From NCBI GenBank assembly GCA_009823395.1, contig CM020512.1:508905-572904 (forward strand): DNA of 64,000 nt, written 5' to 3'. Under the pieces are notes generated by a model. The model did no database searches and was not told the origin of the DNA. It saw only the letters and a program-made list of their open reading frames with translations. The stretch is from Thamnaconus septentrionalis (lineage: Eukaryota > Chordata > Actinopteri > Tetraodontiformes > Monacanthidae). The position numbers and the translations under genes were made by a program. Positions 41,766 through 51,681 of this stretch are shown here, piece by piece (within the stretch, counting starts at the first letter, position 1; every line of letters starts with the position of its first letter).

Positions 41766-42277
41766 ACTCACATGTGGTCCGTCCGGCAAGGCAGCCGCCG
41801 ACAGCTTTTTTTGTGATAAAAATTACCTGCAGGATCTGTGAGTGTGGAACTGCAGTTTCCACTGCTTACAAATTAGTCTTCTTTGTAAATTAATCAACAA
41901 ATTTGGGACAAATCAGCAGCAAACCGTTGAAAATACGCGTAAGAAGTCACATGCTGCAACACGCCTTCAGACAGGTGGCCTATGCTGCATTCGAGCTCTG
42001 TCAGAATAATCGGGCCAATGAAGCACTCACACAAACACTGATAGAAACATCTGCACGTGTTTCTGCATAGTTGGCAAAAACATTAAATATCACCGGAAAC
42101 AGATAACTATGTCTTTTTAAATGTTTTGAGTATTAAAATGTAAAAAATATTTTTTGTAGCATCCACTTAGTTGAAAAATTCCATCAGGAACAACGAACCT
42201 TCCCACACTAGTTGAGTGCAGTGGGAATTTAAGAGGTGTGGTCAGGACCAAAACTTAAAAATGCCATCCCTTTTAAC

Positions 42278-43454
42278 TAGGGCTGGGCAACGATTAAAAA
42301 TTTTAATCGCAATTAATCGCATGATTTCCCTGATTAATCACGATTAATCGCAATGTATACGCAAAATCCAATGATGAATTTAAAAGAAGTGTATTGTGCA
42401 CTTTTATTTTAATGATCTACCATATGAACAAAGTCTTTTCTTTTCTGGTTCCGCAGAAGCCAGCAACACACTTTTACAAAATAAAAGCACGTATTGTGGT
42501 TAGCTGGCGATCAATAAATAAATAAGCCGCGGTGGGCTAAATGAAGGAGTAATTGTTGACACGCATGCAAAAATAAATCCAGTCTTGCTTCGAGGTTCTT
42601 TTTTATTTAGTTTATTCTTTATCACAATGACCTCCGACGCTCACCCCACCACACCAAGCCATCCGAGGCGCACAGGTGAATGTCATTAAATAGCGTCGTG
42701 GCTACACCCCACAGTGACACACACCCCCAGCTGGAAACGACTGAAAACAATGTCGTACCTATGCCCGGCCTGGTGTGGCGCCGCAAGTTTATTCCTTGAA
42801 GGCGGAAGAAGAAGAAGAACGCCTGAAACACGCTGTGTTTGCAGAAGCAGTAGCTCGCTAAAAACAAGCACCACAGAGAACAGAAGGAAAGATTGCTCTT
42901 GAAAAGACGCTGTGGATAAACAACAGAGTTCAAGGTCTGCTCGAGTAACTCAAGTAACTTTAGAACACAAAGCCTGAAAAGGTCCATGCTAAAATTGACT
43001 CGGAGTTGTGCCAGTAAAAGTTCCTGCCTCAACATCCCGGTCCGTCGACCCAAAAGAAAATAAATAAAAAGTAAAACAGGATGTTTGCAAATTGTTTCCG
43101 TGGTGTTTATTTTCACTTTGCACACTATCCACGATCGATTCTCGAGCACGATGGGTACGCTATCAGCCCCGTGCTTGTTATTGTGCAACACATGAGCTGC
43201 CGGCTGCCAGCAGCAAGTGCATTGCGCACGTAATTACATCATCAACACGAATTTATCGTTATTACCGCGAGATGACATATTCTTACTGCGGTGAATTTTA
43301 TGACGATATAACGCAAACGCTGATATATCGCCCATCCCTACTGACGGCTCCTACAGCACGTGAGCAACATGCATTAATGCGCAATAAAATATTTGTCAGC
43401 GTTTATAAATAAATGAGTTAATGAGATAATAACGCATTAACTTGCACAGCCCTA
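42278..43454. mobile_element. Non-autonomous hAT inside the EnSpm-like element (1177 bp)
   Basis: Exact 8-bp duplications CTTTTAAC lie at 42270-42277 and 43455-43462. Ends are TAGGGCTGGGCAACG and, reverse-complemented, TAGGGCTGTGCAAG. The left side has ATTAATCGC repeats. No transposase. Near 43320-43342 it contains GATATATCGCCCATCCCTA, which is itself a hAT-like terminus, so an older element may be buried inside. Confidence 0.9.
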
Positions 43455-43618
43455 CTTTTAACTTAAAGTTTCTCATTCATGATATTACTTTCAAAGCTAA
43501 GTTCATTCGACTTTGAATTAGTAGACTGCGCTTAAATTTATTAGTTTAACGATCAAACTTAAATAATCTACGTACGTTGAAAATTGTTTGAGTAGAAATG
43601 AAATCCGGGTTAACAGTG

Positions 43619-44100
43619 CAGAGTAATCAGTCTCATGACGTGTAATGCACTGAAAGTCATTCCCACTGGCCTGACCTGCTGAAACGGACCGTGTGCTAAT
43701 GTCCCGGGTCGCTTTTCCTTTCGTTCCCCCCACCCCGGCCCCGTGGCGTTTGAACCAGGCCTTTGAACCAGCAACACCGACGCAAATGGACAAGAGAGGG
43801 ATTTTGCCCCCCACCCTTTTTTACTGCCAACAATCAGCTTATTAGGGGGGCTTTGGCGCAGTCTTAGCAGGCCTTAGCTCGGCTGGGGGAGGCCAGGGGT
43901 GGGGAGGGGGGGTTTGCCTTGAAGTTGAGCTAAATTAGCACACACAGGCTCGTGGCTAAGCTGATTAACTCCCCTAATTTCTGATAAAAATGCACTGTAT
44001 TCCTTATTAATGAGGTGCCTGTGAGGTAAGGGACCACGCTGGGTGGTGGGCAAGTAGTTTGTGTGTGTGTGTGTGTGTGTGTTGGGGGGAATAACAGATT
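43619..44100. other. Unique-looking DNA, candidate conserved non-coding element
   Basis: No frame or repeat family recognised. The stretch contains several homeodomain-like AT-core motifs (GCTGATTAACT, CTTATTAATGAG, AATTAGC) in an otherwise GC-moderate, low-repeat context, an appearance typical of vertebrate non-coding enhancers. A GT tract begins at 44058. This is an impression, not a demonstration. Confidence 0.3.
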
Positions 44101-44130
44101 ATGTCTACACCCTGTGATGCTGTACACTCT

Positions 44131-44135
44131 ATTTG

Positions 44136-44170
<35 letters not shown>
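44131..44170. repeat. (CTAT)n microsatellite
   Basis: About nine uninterrupted CTAT units. Confidence 0.95.
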
Positions 44171-44219
44171 GTGTATTTCTGAGTGTGTGTTACAGGTCTC
44201 AGTATGAGATCCCATTAAT

Positions 44220-44292
44220 CAGGCATGTCCAAGGGTTAGTCATTTCAGATTATCTGTTCTCGCCCCCATTGAAAAAAGTATGGACACCCCTG
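44220..44292. mobile_element. Miniature hAT (73 bp)
   Basis: Ends CAGGCATGTCCA and, reverse-complemented, CAGGGGTGTCCA; flanking octamers CCATTAAT and CTATAAAT agree at six of eight positions. A strongly deleted hAT derivative. Confidence 0.6.
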
Positions 44293-44787
44293 CTATAAAT
44301 TGATTTTATGCACGCTGTTGAGACAGGGATAACTGGTTGAGACAGAAGCGACCGTTTTCTCTATGCAAGTCTCCGTAGTGGAATTTGTATTTCATAAATG
44401 TACATTTTTATACAGCAGCATTTTCCTTTCTTATATTTCTTTAATCGACATTTCACACAAAAATAAACTTCAGATCACACATTGTTAGGTCTGTGGCTCC
44501 TCCTGCCATCCAGTCTCTCTTTCCCCCTCCTCCTCTTGTGTCTGATTGCAGATCCCGCCTGAACCAGCTGTATGAGGAGGTAGCAGGTGGAACCAGCAGC
44601 AATAATCTACAATCAACACACCTGCTATGAATGGGGAGTTAAGAGACTGCGTCGGCGCCAGACCAGTGGCTGTTACTCCCGGCTCTTCCAAATCATGGAT
44701 CAATCCAGCCTTGACTTCCTGCCTGCGCTCGGCCTGTTCACCGGTGGGTCGTCCATCTAGTTGCCTGTGGGAGTTTGGTTCGTGCAG

Positions 44788-44790
<3 letters not shown>
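44293..44790. other. Non-coding; LTR-like start at 44484 possible
   Basis: TGTTAGGTCTGTGGCTCC at 44484 resembles an LTR start, but no partner or end was found. No gene recognised. Confidence 0.25.
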
Positions 44791-44836
<46 letters not shown>

Positions 44837-46020
44837 CTTTTATTTGTACAGCGCTAAATTACATCCAATGACGTCTCAAAGCGCAGTGTACAATCAGAGA
44901 AAATGGAACCAACTGGGCCCCCAGAGCAAGCAAGTGCAACAGTGGCCGGGGAAAAAACTCCCCTGTGGGAAAAAACCTAGAGTAGATCCGGACTCCAGAG
45001 GGCCGTCATCTGCCTATGACCAGTTGGGGTGAGAAGGAAATACCAAAATTGTAGAGAGAGAGAGACAGAGATAGAAATAGAGATAGAAGTAGCCAGAGTG
45101 GCAGACAGGCCAGAGTGAGTTGCAGGGTTAAAGCTCTCACAATAAACAATAGATGCAGATATATGAATAAATATGTATATAAGTGGATGTTTTTGTATCA
45201 TATACATCAAAACATTCTAAAATCTAGATAGGCCCAAATGGTGAGTGGTTGAGGGATACAGCCGCTGTCCATGCAGAGTGTGTTGGTCTTTGTTTGCTGT
45301 CCATGTAGAATGCGCTTGTTTTTGTTTGGGAGGACAAGAGTCCATAATGGTCCATGATCTGCCATGAAATCCAGTCCTCGTCCTGATCCTGGTGGCAAAG
45401 TTGGAGCGATGGCACCAAGGTCTTAAGTCTATTCTAAAATAAACTAACGGTGTCTGCCCCCCGCACCGAAGCCGGAAGATTGTTCCAAAGTAAAGGAGCC
45501 AAAAAGCTAAAACTCCTACCCCCTTATCTAATTTTAGAGACTTTACGAGCTACCAAAAGTCCTGAATCCTCAGAGCGAAGGGCTCTTGGAGGATGATAAG
45601 GTTCAATAAGTTCTTCAATGTAGGAAGGAGCCTGAGAGTGAAGAGCTTTATAAGTTATAAGCGAGATCTTAAATTCAATTCTTGATCTAACTGGAAGCCA
45701 ATGTAAAGATACTAAAACTGGTGTAATGTGCTGCCTTCTCTTAGTCCCAGTCAGTAGACATGCAGCAGCATTCTGTGTCAATTGCAAGGTCCTAAAGGAA
45801 GATTTTGGACACCCTGATAATATGGAATTACAGTAATCTAGCCTAGAAGTAACAAAAGCATGAATGATTTTTTTTCTGCATCCTTGAAAGATAAGAAATT
45901 ACTAATTTTAGCAATATTTCTAAAATGGAAAAAAAAACTGTCCTTGCTACGTTCTGAATATGGGAGTTGAATGTCAAGTCCTGATCGAAAATGACTCCAA
46001 GGTTTCTTACAGCGTCATTC
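44791..46020 (-). mobile_element. L2/Maui-type LINE, second copy, 5'-truncated
   Basis: Its 3' region matches that of 23920-25690 (TTTATTTGTACAGCGCTAAAT, GGGCCCCCAGAGCAAGCAAG, AACTCCCCTGTGGGA). Its minus-strand tail is (GATT)n at 44790-44836, where the other copy has (TTA)n. RT sequence lies at 45524-46000. It ends at about 46020 against another repeat. Confidence 0.8.
45524..46000 (-). pseudogene. L2-type RT C-terminal scraps
   Basis: Minus strand: [20 protein letters not shown] near 45960-46000 (RT thumb), then, in another frame, QLTQNAAACLLTGTKRRQHI, LVSLHWLPVRSRIEFKISL and YHPPRALRSEDSGLL, the conserved tail of L2-type ORFs. The palm is absent and frames change, so it is inactive. Confidence 0.75.
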
Positions 46021-46925
46021 GAGGAAAAAGTTTTCTTTTGCACATAGCTGCAAACAAGTTCAATTTGTGCCTGTTCTGTTGGAGATAGAGATTTTGCCTG
46101 AGAGAATGGATTGTAAGTAGACCACAGCCACATGTGGGTTTTGGTTCCACAATTTTTGGACATTCACACTGGCTGTGAGAATTTTTTTTAGTGCGGGTAT
46201 TGTTTTTTGCCTGTAGGTGGCGCTATGGGGCACCTAGGGTTGTCATTGTTGCTTTAAAAAAATGTTTTCAACAGTCCTGACCTGCTTGCCAAATTTAGTC
46301 AAACTTGATCAAGGTTAAAGGGGTCAAATGTGAGAAGAAATTGATTTATAACATTTTTGGATCATGAAATTATGGAAATTGGACACTTTCTTTCTACGTG
46401 AGGGGGAAACCTACATGACTAAATTGTCGACCGTGATAAGAAGCATGCGTCAGTATTTTTTTTTCGTGACTCTAGCCCCTCCCTTTTTGAAATAAAGGCA
46501 GCTTAAGTTGCATTTTGTCACTTGTGCATGTACACTGTATGGAAATATTCACTAAAAATAAACTATCGGGATCTCACAGATTTCCTTTCATTGTTTTTCA
46601 GTGTTTTTTGCACATACCTGCAAACAAGCTCAAATTGCGCATTTTCTGTCCAAGGTTCAAACTTGGCCAGTGTTTGAAATGTAGCTGAGGATCACATGCA
46701 CGCGTGGGTTTTGGTCCCACGTTTCTACGACGTTCGTATTGGCCGTAAGGATTTTTCTCCTGTGGATGTTGGTTTTTTGCCTGTAGGTGGCGCTATGGAG
46801 CACCTGCAGCTGTCATTGTTGCATCAAAAAAGATTTTTTGCAGATCCCGACGTGTGTGCCGAATTTCGTCCTGCTGAAACGAGGTTAAAGGGGTCTAAAT
46901 TGAGGCGAAAGACGCGTAAGGTAAA
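46021..46925. repeat. Two direct copies of a 310-bp repeat
   Basis: Units at about 46035-46350 and 46607-46920 share GCACATA.CTGCAAACAAG, TTTTTTGCCTGTAGGTGGCG with CTATGG, CTGTCATTGTTGC-like and GAGGTTAAAGGGGTC phrases. The 256 bp between them has no gene. After the second unit comes ATTAAAGCTGCAAACAGC, a phrase I associate with abundant fish repeats of unsettled class. Confidence 0.7.
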
Positions 46926-47073
46926 TAATAATTAAAGCTGCAAACAGCATTTATGGGGCTGAGCCCGATATTCGCGACTGCCTCCACCGACAAACCACAA
47001 GACTTTTCTTTTTTACCCGTTTTTTTTGTGTGTGTGTGTGTGTGTTCCACTCCCCTTCTTAGATCCTGCTGCC

Positions 47074-47111
<38 letters not shown>

Positions 47112-47540
47112 AACAGCACAGATTTTGCTGTCTGGTGTTTGATGAGCTGTAAGATGAAAAAGTTATTTTTTGTAAATTACTAGAAGGACACTTGTGCATC
47201 AAAAGTGTTGCAGTGTGTCATATTTAGAAATGTGAGGAACACTGAGTAAATTGCTTTGGTTTAAAGATGAACGCATAAGCACTTGAACATCATTATTATT
47301 CTGGTTTACGTTTGAAAGAATTGACATTGTAATTGGATGTTGATGGGAGATCAGTGTTTGAAAATCTTTAATGCACTTTTTAATTTCTAACCTATTTATT
47401 GCATATTGAATTTTCACAATTCCTGCACAACCAGATCTTTTTTTGTCACCCATGTTTTAGTGTGGTGATATCGACGTAAGGAGGGAATGCATTCTGCGCA
47501 GCCTTGTTATTTACCTCAATGAAGACCCAAATGTCTTTTT
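46926..47540. other. Non-coding with two (GT)n tracts
   Basis: GT runs at 47027-47044 and 47075-47109; nothing else recognised. Frames here translate the microsatellites. Confidence 0.5.
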
Positions 47541-47551
47541 CAAAGAGTATT

Positions 47552-47683
47552 CATTCATTCATTCATCTTCTATACCCGCTTATTCCAATTCAGGGTCACG
47601 GGGGTCTGCTGGAGCCTATCCCAGCTGTCTTAGGGCGAAGGCAGGGTTCACCCTGGACAAGTCGCCAGTTCATCGCAGGGCCA
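47552..47683 (-). mobile_element. SINE/L2 tail fragment (132 bp) with 11-bp target duplication
   Basis: It is nearly identical to the tail of the SINE at 31543-31922 (CGGGGGTCTGCTGGAGCC, GACAAGTCGCCAGTTCATCG), with the (CATT)n end at left. CAAAGAGTATT flanks both sides (47541-47551, 47684-47694), so this short piece inserted as such by 5'-truncated retrotransposition. Confidence 0.9.
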
Positions 47684-47841
47684 CAAAGAGTATTTGGTAA
47701 TTTATTTATTTATTTTTTTATTACTTTTATTAAAACAACTGATGAACTGCTTCATTTATATGTTATATGGTTTTATGGTTTATTCATTGTTTAGCATTTT
47801 GATTAAATTTTTTTTAATTAATTTGTGTTTGTGTTGTTCAG

Positions 47842-48226
47842 CCCACTGCTGTTGAGGATGCAGAAAGGGACATCACTGCCACACTGATGGGGATTTACAC
47901 AGTCCGAAGAGATTTGCACCAGGAGCCAGAGGATGTGGGAGTTGTGATTGAAGGCATCAAAGTCCTCAACAACCTTCTAAGTGTCACTGTGGGCTTCATC
48001 ATGCTGTTTGGACTCATTTGCCCTTTATCTTGCCTTCCCCGAAAATCTGAAGTACACCTTCGAGTTCTTTCAGAAAATCATCATGAACTTGGATGGACAC
48101 AAGCTGAACATAAAAATACAGCAGCTGAAAATTAAACTCTTTTCAGAAGGGAATCAGACTTGGCATCTGTTTATTTTGAGCTTGATGACACTGTTTCAAT
48201 TTTTGTGCTGCTGCTCTGTATGTTAA
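47842..48226 (+). pseudogene. SAMD3-like terminal exon, second copy, frameshifted
   Basis: TTTGTGTTGTTCAG precedes the exon. It reads PTAVEDAERDITATLMGIYT, VRRDLHQEPEDVGVVIEGIK, VLNNLLSVTVGFIMLFGLI; then a frameshift near 48020 leads to ALYLAFPENLKYTFEFFQKI and IQQLKIKLFS. The LFGLIxAL and LKYTF motifs match the exon at 38509-38808. The stop falls later than in the first copy. Confidence 0.6.
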
Positions 48227-49188
48227 ATGTGTTTACATATTATATTTCATACCGGTTTTAGGCATCACATATTACAGTTACAGAAAAAAATATTTACAGT
48301 TGGTCCCAACATGTTGCAACTTGCTTCATCCTTGCTGATTGAATCATATTTGCTGATAAAAGCCATTATTTGGGTGTTGTTGTTGTTATTGATATTTTTT
48401 TTTTTTTTTTTTTGTGAATTGACACAAGTCATGATGTTTAGTTTTTAGATCATCAGACATCAAGTGTCATGTGGAAGTTAAATATGTTCTTAAACCACGC
48501 CTTGACCTTTGTAAAATTTAAATTGTGTTGCTGTGCTCTAAGTACTAGTAACTACAGTAGATGTAAAGTCAGCAGAGTAATTTCTTTTCTTTCTTTTGTT
48601 CTGGAATGTGATAAGCAATTCACTGTTTTCATCTTGAGAAAAAAAACAAAGAGAAGAGAAAAAAAATGAAGCTCCTATACAAATTCTTTTTATTTAAATG
48701 TATCTTGTTTTGAGTTTGGTCGGAATATCTGCATTGTTTTACTGCTGCTGGGTGTTGATGTCTTGCAACGTCTTTAATGCCAGTTGTATTTCTAAACAGA
48801 TTTTTATTTGTTTATGTAGATGAGCTTTTATTAATTTTAAATAAAAACACATCCAACACATGTGGTGTTTTTTTTTTGTGTGTGTGTGTATGTGCATGTG
48901 TGTGCGAGAGAGAGAGAGAGGGAGTGGTGGTCAAATGAAAATGAATGAAAGGATTTTATTTTAAGCAAAGTGTATTAATTTGAGTTGGTCAAATGTAAAT
49001 CAGTGGAGGTCTGTTAATGGAATAATTTTATTTTGACTACATTGATAAAATTGAATTCGGCCAACTCAATTTTGTTAAGATACACGGTGATACTTGTATT
49101 GCATTGGGGCTACATGAATTTATTGGGTGAAAAAACTGCCCACAATTTATTTGTGTTGATCCAATGAGTTATCTTTTTGAGTGTGAGT
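47842..49188 (+). mobile_element. Second EnSpm-like fragment with SAMD3-like exon
   Basis: A SAMD3-like exon (47842-48226) is followed by AT-rich DNA that ends at 49188 with TTTTTGAGTGTG, whose complement CACACTCAAAAAG is EnSpm-like. GT/GA microsatellites occur at 48878-48922. The left terminus was not found. Confidence 0.45.
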
Positions 49189-49338
49189 TACGGCCGCAAG
49201 GCGGATGTGTTTTTGTTTTGTATTTTTGCGAGACATTTTAATAGGGCTTCGAAAGATTTTGTTTCATACTTTTGACTTGTATCAAAACACTGTCCTTGCA
49301 GAGAAAATATGGTCGCTGAAACGATCAATTCAGTCATA

Positions 49339-50081
49339 GGGTGTATTCACACCAGGAAAGTCCTAGTAGTTTGCTTTCTTTGGTCTGTACCAAAATACAA
49401 TGTATCTTTTTGGTTTGGTGTGGTTCCTTTTCACATTGCAATTTTCGAAAGAGTCCCAGGATTTGACAACAAACCCACGTGTGCAAAGATCATTCAATCA
49501 TTGACAAAACGGTCCGGGGCGGGGTAACGGTAAAATACGGAAATTAAAAAATCATGGATCTCCAGCGTGCTGCACTCGTTGTGCTCATAACGTTTGTTTT
49601 TTTCACACAAACACAAGCGTTTGCAGGTAATTTGGAGCATCAGAAGCTTTTGATGCAACGTCGATTTTATGAGGAGATGTTTACCATTTTGCGACAGCGA
49701 AGACGTTGGGCAAGAACCAACTCCTCATTGCTCCACGTTGAACGACGACTTGTGTTAGCCTGACGGTCCGACGAGGTGCTACTAAACATTCTACTATGCT
49801 AACCAAAACATTACTTTCCATAATGGTTGTGGCTACGGAAGCCTGTAACATGTAAAAAAGTGTGTGATTTCACAACTAGTTCGAGCCACGGTGCAGTCGC
49901 TTTCATACATCAACCGAACCGCACCATGGTTCGTTTGGAAGTGAACTGAGACCACCTCTCCGACGAGGTCTCGGACCGGCTGTTTGCTCCGGACCAGAGT
50001 TCGCTGGTTTGTATTCACACCAGCCCACAAGGGACTTATTTGGTTTAGTTCGAGCCAAACAGGGCAGGTGTGAATACGCCC
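49339..50081. mobile_element. Harbinger-like MITE (743 bp)
   Basis: Ends GGGTGTATTCACACC and, reverse-complemented, GGGCGTATTCACACC match at 14 of 15 positions. ATA flanks both sides (49336-49338, 50082-50084). A 3-bp duplication and short terminal repeats fit PIF/Harbinger. The insertion is proven by the empty-site copy of R1 at 23401-23915. Confidence 0.85.
49554..49763 (+). CDS. Small ORF in the MITE, signal-peptide-like start (69 codons)
   Basis: From a true ATG it reads MDLQRAALVVLITFVFFTQT, with a hydrophobic core at residues 7-18, then a basic Arg/Glu/Leu helix (LMQRRFYEEMFTILRQRRRW) and stop at 49761-49763. The second half resembles the Arg-rich N-terminus of some fish HARBI1-like proteins; the first half resembles a secretory leader. 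No catalytic domain. It may be a remnant of a transposase first exon; expression is not shown. Confidence 0.3.
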   Translation: MDLQRAALVVLITFVFFTQTQAFAGNLEHQKLLMQRRFYEEMFTILRQRRRWARTNSSLLHVERRLVLA

Positions 50082-50330
50082 ATAGGGTTGTTTATAATTA
50101 GACAAGAATATCTGCACAATTTAAGTCCACACAAAGCAGAAAGCAAGAAGAGCTTTATCCAACCGATGTTAACATGCTGGCAGCGTGAAAATCGCTATAA
50201 GGAGCGAAACTTGCGAGTCAGAATCACTGCCTCTTCAGTTTCGCTGCCAGCAAGCAGAGCACGGAGTTAGAGGTGGTGGCTAATAGTTCATCAACACGAT
50301 TCAGGGGTTGTACATTGCAAATAGTCTCAA

Positions 50331-51488
50331 AGCTAATCACAATACACTCAGTCCTCATACATGTTTTCAAATATTGCTGTGGCTGACTATTCTTTCGTCG
50401 TCCACTGGCCGAGTCGAGCCCGTCTACCTCCCGTTGCCGACCAAGTCGGTGTTCCATCGCATCCGCATTAGGCTGAACAAACCTCCAACATTTTCTCTGT
50501 TCGTTCCACTCCGACAGTTGTGGTCCTTGGTGCTTTTCTTTTTTTTTAATTTCCCTCACACCGAAAAAACATTTTCTTGGAGCAGCACACAGCGACATAA
50601 CTTCTGGGGCAGAGCGGGGGAGGGTGGAACCAGTCCGAGAGTGTGTCTGAGCTTGGCCATGAAATCCGAAACGTATTCACGTCAATGCGTTCCCAGTGTT
50701 AAAAAAAAAAACTTGGAAAAGCATCATAGGTTCCCTTTAAGTACTCCTGTGTCAGGTGTTGGTGGACTCAAATGCACAACAAACACTGATGCAGTTTAAA
50801 GCGTTTATTAGTGCGGGAAGTCGGACAGTCCAAGGTGGAGAGCCAGTGCAAGCGTAGACGGAGGCAGGCAGGATCGGCGTCGGTAGTCAACAGGAGAACG
50901 AAGGAGCAGAACAACTGGGAGATAACCGCTGTATTCCTGGCACAAGGAAAAGCAGATAATCTGGCAACGGGGGAACACGGGAGACCGGTTAATAAAGGCA
51001 GTGCAGATCACAGGCGCAGATTGTTGGCTATCATGATCACAGGCGCAGAGTGTTGGCTATCAAGATCACAGGTGCAGATTGTTGGCTCGGAGACGGTGAC
51101 ACTCCTGTATCTTAGCTAGCACATCACTGACCTCACGGCCAAACTTTTTTCCCTCCAATGACGGTAAAACTTGTCCGGCTTCACGGTCGGTTAACAGCAA
51201 GCTTTTAAAATACAACATAAATTGTGTTTACCAACGAGTGGACTCAAAACAGCTTTCAGTGTCTCCGTAAATACCGGCAGTGGTGTTGGAGGAGAAAGAC
51301 TGCGACAAGAAAAACAGAGGGAAAAGCACCTTGCCTTGCATATGTGCAATGGGAGGGCACAATTCAAACGAAACACATTGGTTTTGAGTTCATGAATGTC
51401 AAGGTGAATATATTACGTTATCTTAAATAAATGTACATGTATACATTTTAAATATATCTATTTAAGGAAATTCGAAACAAAAATGTGT
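50331..51488. other. Non-coding, repeat-derived, with a 29-bp minisatellite
   Basis: No supported gene. A-run at 50701-50710. GTCAGGTGTTGGTGGACTC at 50752 looks like the start of a further repeat of unknown class. AT-rich towards 51488. Confidence 0.4.
51006..51090. repeat. 29-bp tandem repeat, about 2.9 copies
   Basis: GATCACAGGCGCAGATTG starts copies at 51006, 51035 and 51064, with one or two substitutions each. Confidence 0.9.
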
Positions 51489-51662
51489 TGTGTGGTGAAC
51501 GCTAGGGGGCATGGTCTCACACCAGCCCAGGGGAAGTGACGTTGAGGGATGGGGGTGTGTACACAAGGTGGCGGGAGATTCAAAAGGCTGTATGTGTGGT
51601 GCCAATAAACTAGTATGTCTCCCACTCGCAACTGCTCGTCTCCGTATTTGCAAACCTCCACA
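51489..51662 (+). repeat. Left LTR of the CsRn1-like gypsy
   Basis: TG...CA termini, 174 bp, with AATAAA at 51604-51609. It is unusually short for an LTR but matches the right LTR along its whole length. Confidence 0.92.
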
Positions 51663-51663
51663 T

Positions 51664-51680
51664 TGGTGACCCCGACGTGA
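51664..51680 (+). promoter_or_regulatory. Primer binding site, tRNA-Trp
   Basis: TGGTGACCCCGACGTGA is exactly complementary to the 3' end of eukaryotic tRNA-Trp (…TCACGTCGGGGTCACCA). Use of tRNA-Trp is a known trait of the CsRn1 gypsy clade. It begins two bases after the LTR end. Confidence 0.85.
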
Positions 51681-51681
51681 G

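Larger units (their letters stand above)
37748..43618 (-). mobile_element. EnSpm/CACTA-like transposon (5.9 kb) with spliced genes and a nested hAT
   Basis: The left end CACTGTAAACCCGGAT and the right end, reverse-complemented CACTGTTAACCCGGAT, form terminal repeats beginning CACTG; CA dinucleotides flank both sides (37746-37747, 43619-43620). Subterminal DNA is rich in TTAAGTT units, as in fish EnSpm-type elements. On the minus strand it carries first exons (41728-41740 or 41466-41523), a zinc-finger/transposase exon (40950-39689) and two SAMD3-like exons (39428-39336, 38808-38509). A 1.2 kb hAT is inserted at 42278-43454. The transposase lacks its C-terminal part, so it is not autonomous. 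The superfamily call rests on the ends and one motif. Confidence 0.65.
49190..50330. repeat. Unclassified repeat R1, copy B, interrupted by a MITE
   Basis: 49190-49338 and 50085-50330 match 23401-23850; the insert is the MITE 49339-50081. Shared phrases include GAGAAAATATGGTCGCTGAA-like, GACAAGAATATCTGCACAA and CCGATGTTAACATGCT. Further similarity to 23850-23900 may extend to about 50450. Confidence 0.7.

Noticed and set aside
44484..44790. LTR beginning TGTTAGGTCTGTGG
   Set aside because: Only a start-like motif; no end, duplication or second copy, so not called as an LTR.
50224..50799. 124-codon minus and 163-codon plus frames
   Set aside because: They lie in repeat R1 and flank, overlap each other, and have no domain or splice context.
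51006..51090. Three 29-bp direct repeats, spacing like a CRISPR
   Set aside because: They are head-to-tail with no spacers, in eukaryotic DNA; a minisatellite.
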